The notes beneath the pieces are model-generated. The model ran no database searches and was not told where the DNA came from. It saw only the letters and a program-made list of their open reading frames with translations. This document shows positions 6,741-7,818 of a stretch of DNA of 7,818 nucleotides, one piece after another. Numbering within the stretch: position 1 is the stretch's first letter; every line of letters starts with the position of its first letter. The translations under genes and the position numbers were made by a program. The stretch comes from Candidatus Woesearchaeota archaeon CG11_big_fil_rev_8_21_14_0_20_43_8. GTDB taxonomy: Archaea > Nanobdellota > Nanobdellia > Woesearchaeales > CG08-08-20-14. The stretch is taken from assembly GCA_002762705.1 (NCBI GenBank), contig PCVE01000085.1:1-7818 (forward strand), in the 5' to 3' direction.

Positions 6741-6770
6741 GTGGTCACTGAAAACATATATAAAGACCAC
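6741..6770. repeat. Inverted repeat GTGGTC / GACCAC around the plus-strand BRE/TATA
   Basis: GTGGTC (6741-6746) and its exact complement GACCAC (6765-6770) are separated by 18 bases that contain the BRE and TATA box of the TauE/SafE gene. Arms flanking a core promoter are a plausible operator, but six-base arms can occur by chance and no regulator is encoded nearby. Confidence 0.3.
6749..6764 (+). promoter_or_regulatory. BRE/TATA promoter of the TauE/SafE-family gene
   Basis: TGAAAA (6749-6754) is followed by CATATATAAAG (6755-6765), a BRE plus TATA arrangement. The TATA centre is about 30 bases before the ATG at 6790, which predicts a leader of only about 4-5 bases. No ribosome binding site is present before the ATG, as expected for a near-leaderless message. 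Its BRE lies 11 bases from the BRE of the divergent minus-strand promoter. Confidence 0.75.
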
Positions 6771-6789
6771 AGATGGTATTATTATTTAC

Positions 6790-7587
6790 ATGGAACTTAA
6801 ATATGTCTTACTTGCGTTTCTTATAGGCTTGTTCTCAGCTTGGTATTCTTCCACTGTCGGACTTGGCGGATCGCTTGTCTTAAGGCCACTTATACGTATC
6901 ATCCTCGAAGTTCCGGGAAAGATCGCTCTTGGGACACCAGCCGGATTAAATATAATAGCCGCAGCATCAGGCACATACATATATTGGAAGAAGAAACTTG
7001 TGATCTGGAAAGTGGCGATCATAACCGGAATATGTGGCGGCCTGACAGCAATAGCAGGCGCCGGCCTTACAACATTCTTCACAGGAAAGCAGATGATGTT
7101 GATAATCAGCGGTTTCATATTCATCCTTGCGGTCGCTTTGATCTTTCGAGAAGAGAAGATAGAGGCAGAAGAGAAAGCTATACATCACTCTGTGCATCAT
7201 AAGCTGACCCACCCAGTCAAGAAATCTATTTTTGTCGGCCTCATCGTGGGTCTTGCATCGGGCTTTCTTGGTCTTGGCGGAGGATTCATAATAGTGCCTC
7301 TTTTTATGTTCCTCTTCGAAGTTGAATCCCATCATGCTGTCGCGACATCGCTTGCCGCAGTCATGATACTTTCTGTCCCTAGTGCGATCACGCATTATTA
7401 TCTTGGGAATATCCAGATACTGCTTCTTGCGATCTGCGGTGTCGGAGCGCTGATCGGCGGCCAGATCGGATCAAGGACAGTCGTCAGGATACATTCAAAG
7501 ACATTGAGATGGATAGTGATAACATCTTATTTCATCGTTTCGATATCGTTAGCGGTGTTTGAATTGTTAAATGCCGGCCTTAATTAA
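6790..7587 (+). CDS. TauE/SafE-family membrane transporter (sulfite/organosulfonate exporter-like)
   Basis: The 265-residue integral membrane protein has about seven or eight hydrophobic segments in two homologous halves, as is typical of TauE/SafE (formerly DUF81). The duplicated signatures are GLGGSLVLRPL (24-34) and GLGGGFIIVPL (161-171). Each is followed by a small-residue-rich helix (ALGTPAGLNIIAAASG in the first half; AVATSLAAVMILSVPS in the second). Length is normal for the family. Characterised members export sulfite, sulfoacetate or related sulfur anions, but substrates vary and cannot be read from sequence. The loop joining the halves is charged and unusually histidine-rich (five His between 132 and 141). 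The gene is transcribed away from the membrane-protein operon from its own promoter. Its TAA overlaps the stop of the convergent phosphoglycerate kinase gene by four bases. The family assignment is strong; the substrate is unknown. Confidence 0.93.
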   Translation: MELKYVLLAFLIGLFSAWYSSTVGLGGSLVLRPLIRIILEVPGKIALGTPAGLNIIAAASGTYIYWKKKLVIWKVAIITGICGGLTAIAGAGLTTFFTGKQMMLIISGFIFILAVALIFREEKIEAEEKAIHHSVHHKLTHPVKKSIFVGLIVGLASGFLGLGGGFIIVPLFMFLFEVESHHAVATSLAAVMILSVPSAITHYYLGNIQILLLAICGVGALIGGQIGSRTVVRIHSKTLRWIVITSYFIVSISLAVFELLNAGLN

Positions 7588-7818
7588 GAGAACTTTTCGT
7601 GGTTCTTTTCTAAGCATTCTAATGCCGGCAGTGTCCCAGATTCAAAGAATTTGAGGGTAGCCCCGCCGCCTGTTGATACATGAGTCATCTTGTCTGCAAG
7701 TCCCATCTTCGCCACTGCTGAAGCGCTGTCTCCACCGCCGATTATCGTTGTCGCGTCCTTTAATTCCGCAACTGATCTGGCGACTTCTAATGTACCTGTC
7801 GCAAATCTCTCGAATTCA
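7584..7818 (-). CDS. pgk: Phosphoglycerate kinase, C-terminal part (5' end beyond the window)
   Basis: The last 77 residues are visible, ending in TAA at 7584-7586; the remainder lies past the right edge. The enzyme transfers phosphate between 1,3-bisphosphoglycerate and ADP in glycolysis and gluconeogenesis, in the cytosol. The visible part is the end of the nucleotide-binding domain. FATGTLEVA comes first, then TIIGGGDSASAV with the glycine-rich phosphate-binding segment. THVSTGGGATLKFF follows with the helix-capping STGGGA motif, then the closing LPALECLE helix. All are standard for the family in the standard order. The C-terminus extends slightly beyond it (KNHEKFS). It is convergent with the TauE/SafE gene, sharing TTAA at the stops. 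It is unlikely to be functionally linked to the rest of the window. Confidence 0.95.
   Translation of the reverse strand, partial: EFERFATGTLEVARSVAELKDATTIIGGGDSASAVAKMGLADKMTHVSTGGGATLKFFESGTLPALECLEKNHEKFS
7586..7609 (+). terminator. Possible stem-loop with U-rich arm after the TauE/SafE gene
   Basis: AAGAGAAC (7586-7593) can pair with GTTCTTTT (7602-7609), seven Watson-Crick pairs and one G-U pair, over an 8-base loop. It begins within the stop codon, and the loop and 3' arm each contain four U. Archaeal terminators are usually U-tracts, so the two T4 runs fit, but the region also codes for the end of phosphoglycerate kinase on the other strand. Weak call. Confidence 0.3.

Noticed and set aside
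6967..7395. Minus-strand frame of 142 codons and another at 6786-7124
   Set aside because: Both are antisense to the TauE/SafE gene, whose duplicated family motifs and promoter are plain.

Overview
The window looks archaeal. Its promoters carry BRE and TATA elements placed about 27-28 bases before start codons, which implies leaderless first genes. Downstream genes of the cluster mostly have GAGGTG/GGAGG-type ribosome binding sites, and the window holds a PAC2-family protein of the archaeal type. The beta-rich cysteine ectodomain encoded at 1194-1763 reminds me of DPANN archaea (Woesearchaeota/Pacearchaeota-like), but the lineage cannot be fixed from this sequence alone.

Most of the window (1-6697) is one minus-strand gene cluster, read from right to left. 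(1) A 527-residue protein with a signal peptide, five membrane segments and a cytoplasmic helical tail (6697-5114). (2) A larger paralogue of about 804 residues with the same membrane module and a long Ala/Glu/Lys-rich coiled coil (5097-2683). (3) A PAC2-family, proteasome-assembly-chaperone-like protein (2671-1958). (4) A 65-residue two-helix membrane protein (1961-1764). (5) A protein with one membrane anchor and a cysteine-containing outside domain (1763-1194). (6) An AAA ATPase with Walker A, pore loop, Walker B, sensor 1 and arginine fingers, which runs off the left edge (1161-1). Genes 1-5 are separated by at most about 16 bases, abut or overlap, and look like one operon. Gene 6 follows after 32 bases and has its own TATA-like box, so it may be transcribed both from the operon promoter and by itself.

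A 92-base divergent intergenic region (6698-6789) holds two back-to-back BRE/TATA promoters that nearly mirror each other. The plus-strand promoter drives a TauE/SafE-family membrane exporter (6790-7587). That gene meets, tail to tail and with a 4-base overlap, the 3' end of a phosphoglycerate kinase gene (7584-7818, minus strand, cut by the right edge).

The interesting candidate system is the minus-strand cluster. It encodes two paralogous polytopic membrane proteins with long cytoplasmic coiled coils, two further small membrane proteins, a PAC2 protein and an AAA ATPase. My inference is a membrane-anchored assembly on which an AAA motor acts, possibly linked to protein quality control through the PAC2 protein. 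No function is demonstrated by the sequence. I saw no RNA genes, CRISPR arrays, insertion sequences or long repeats, and no gene-free stretch over 300 bases.
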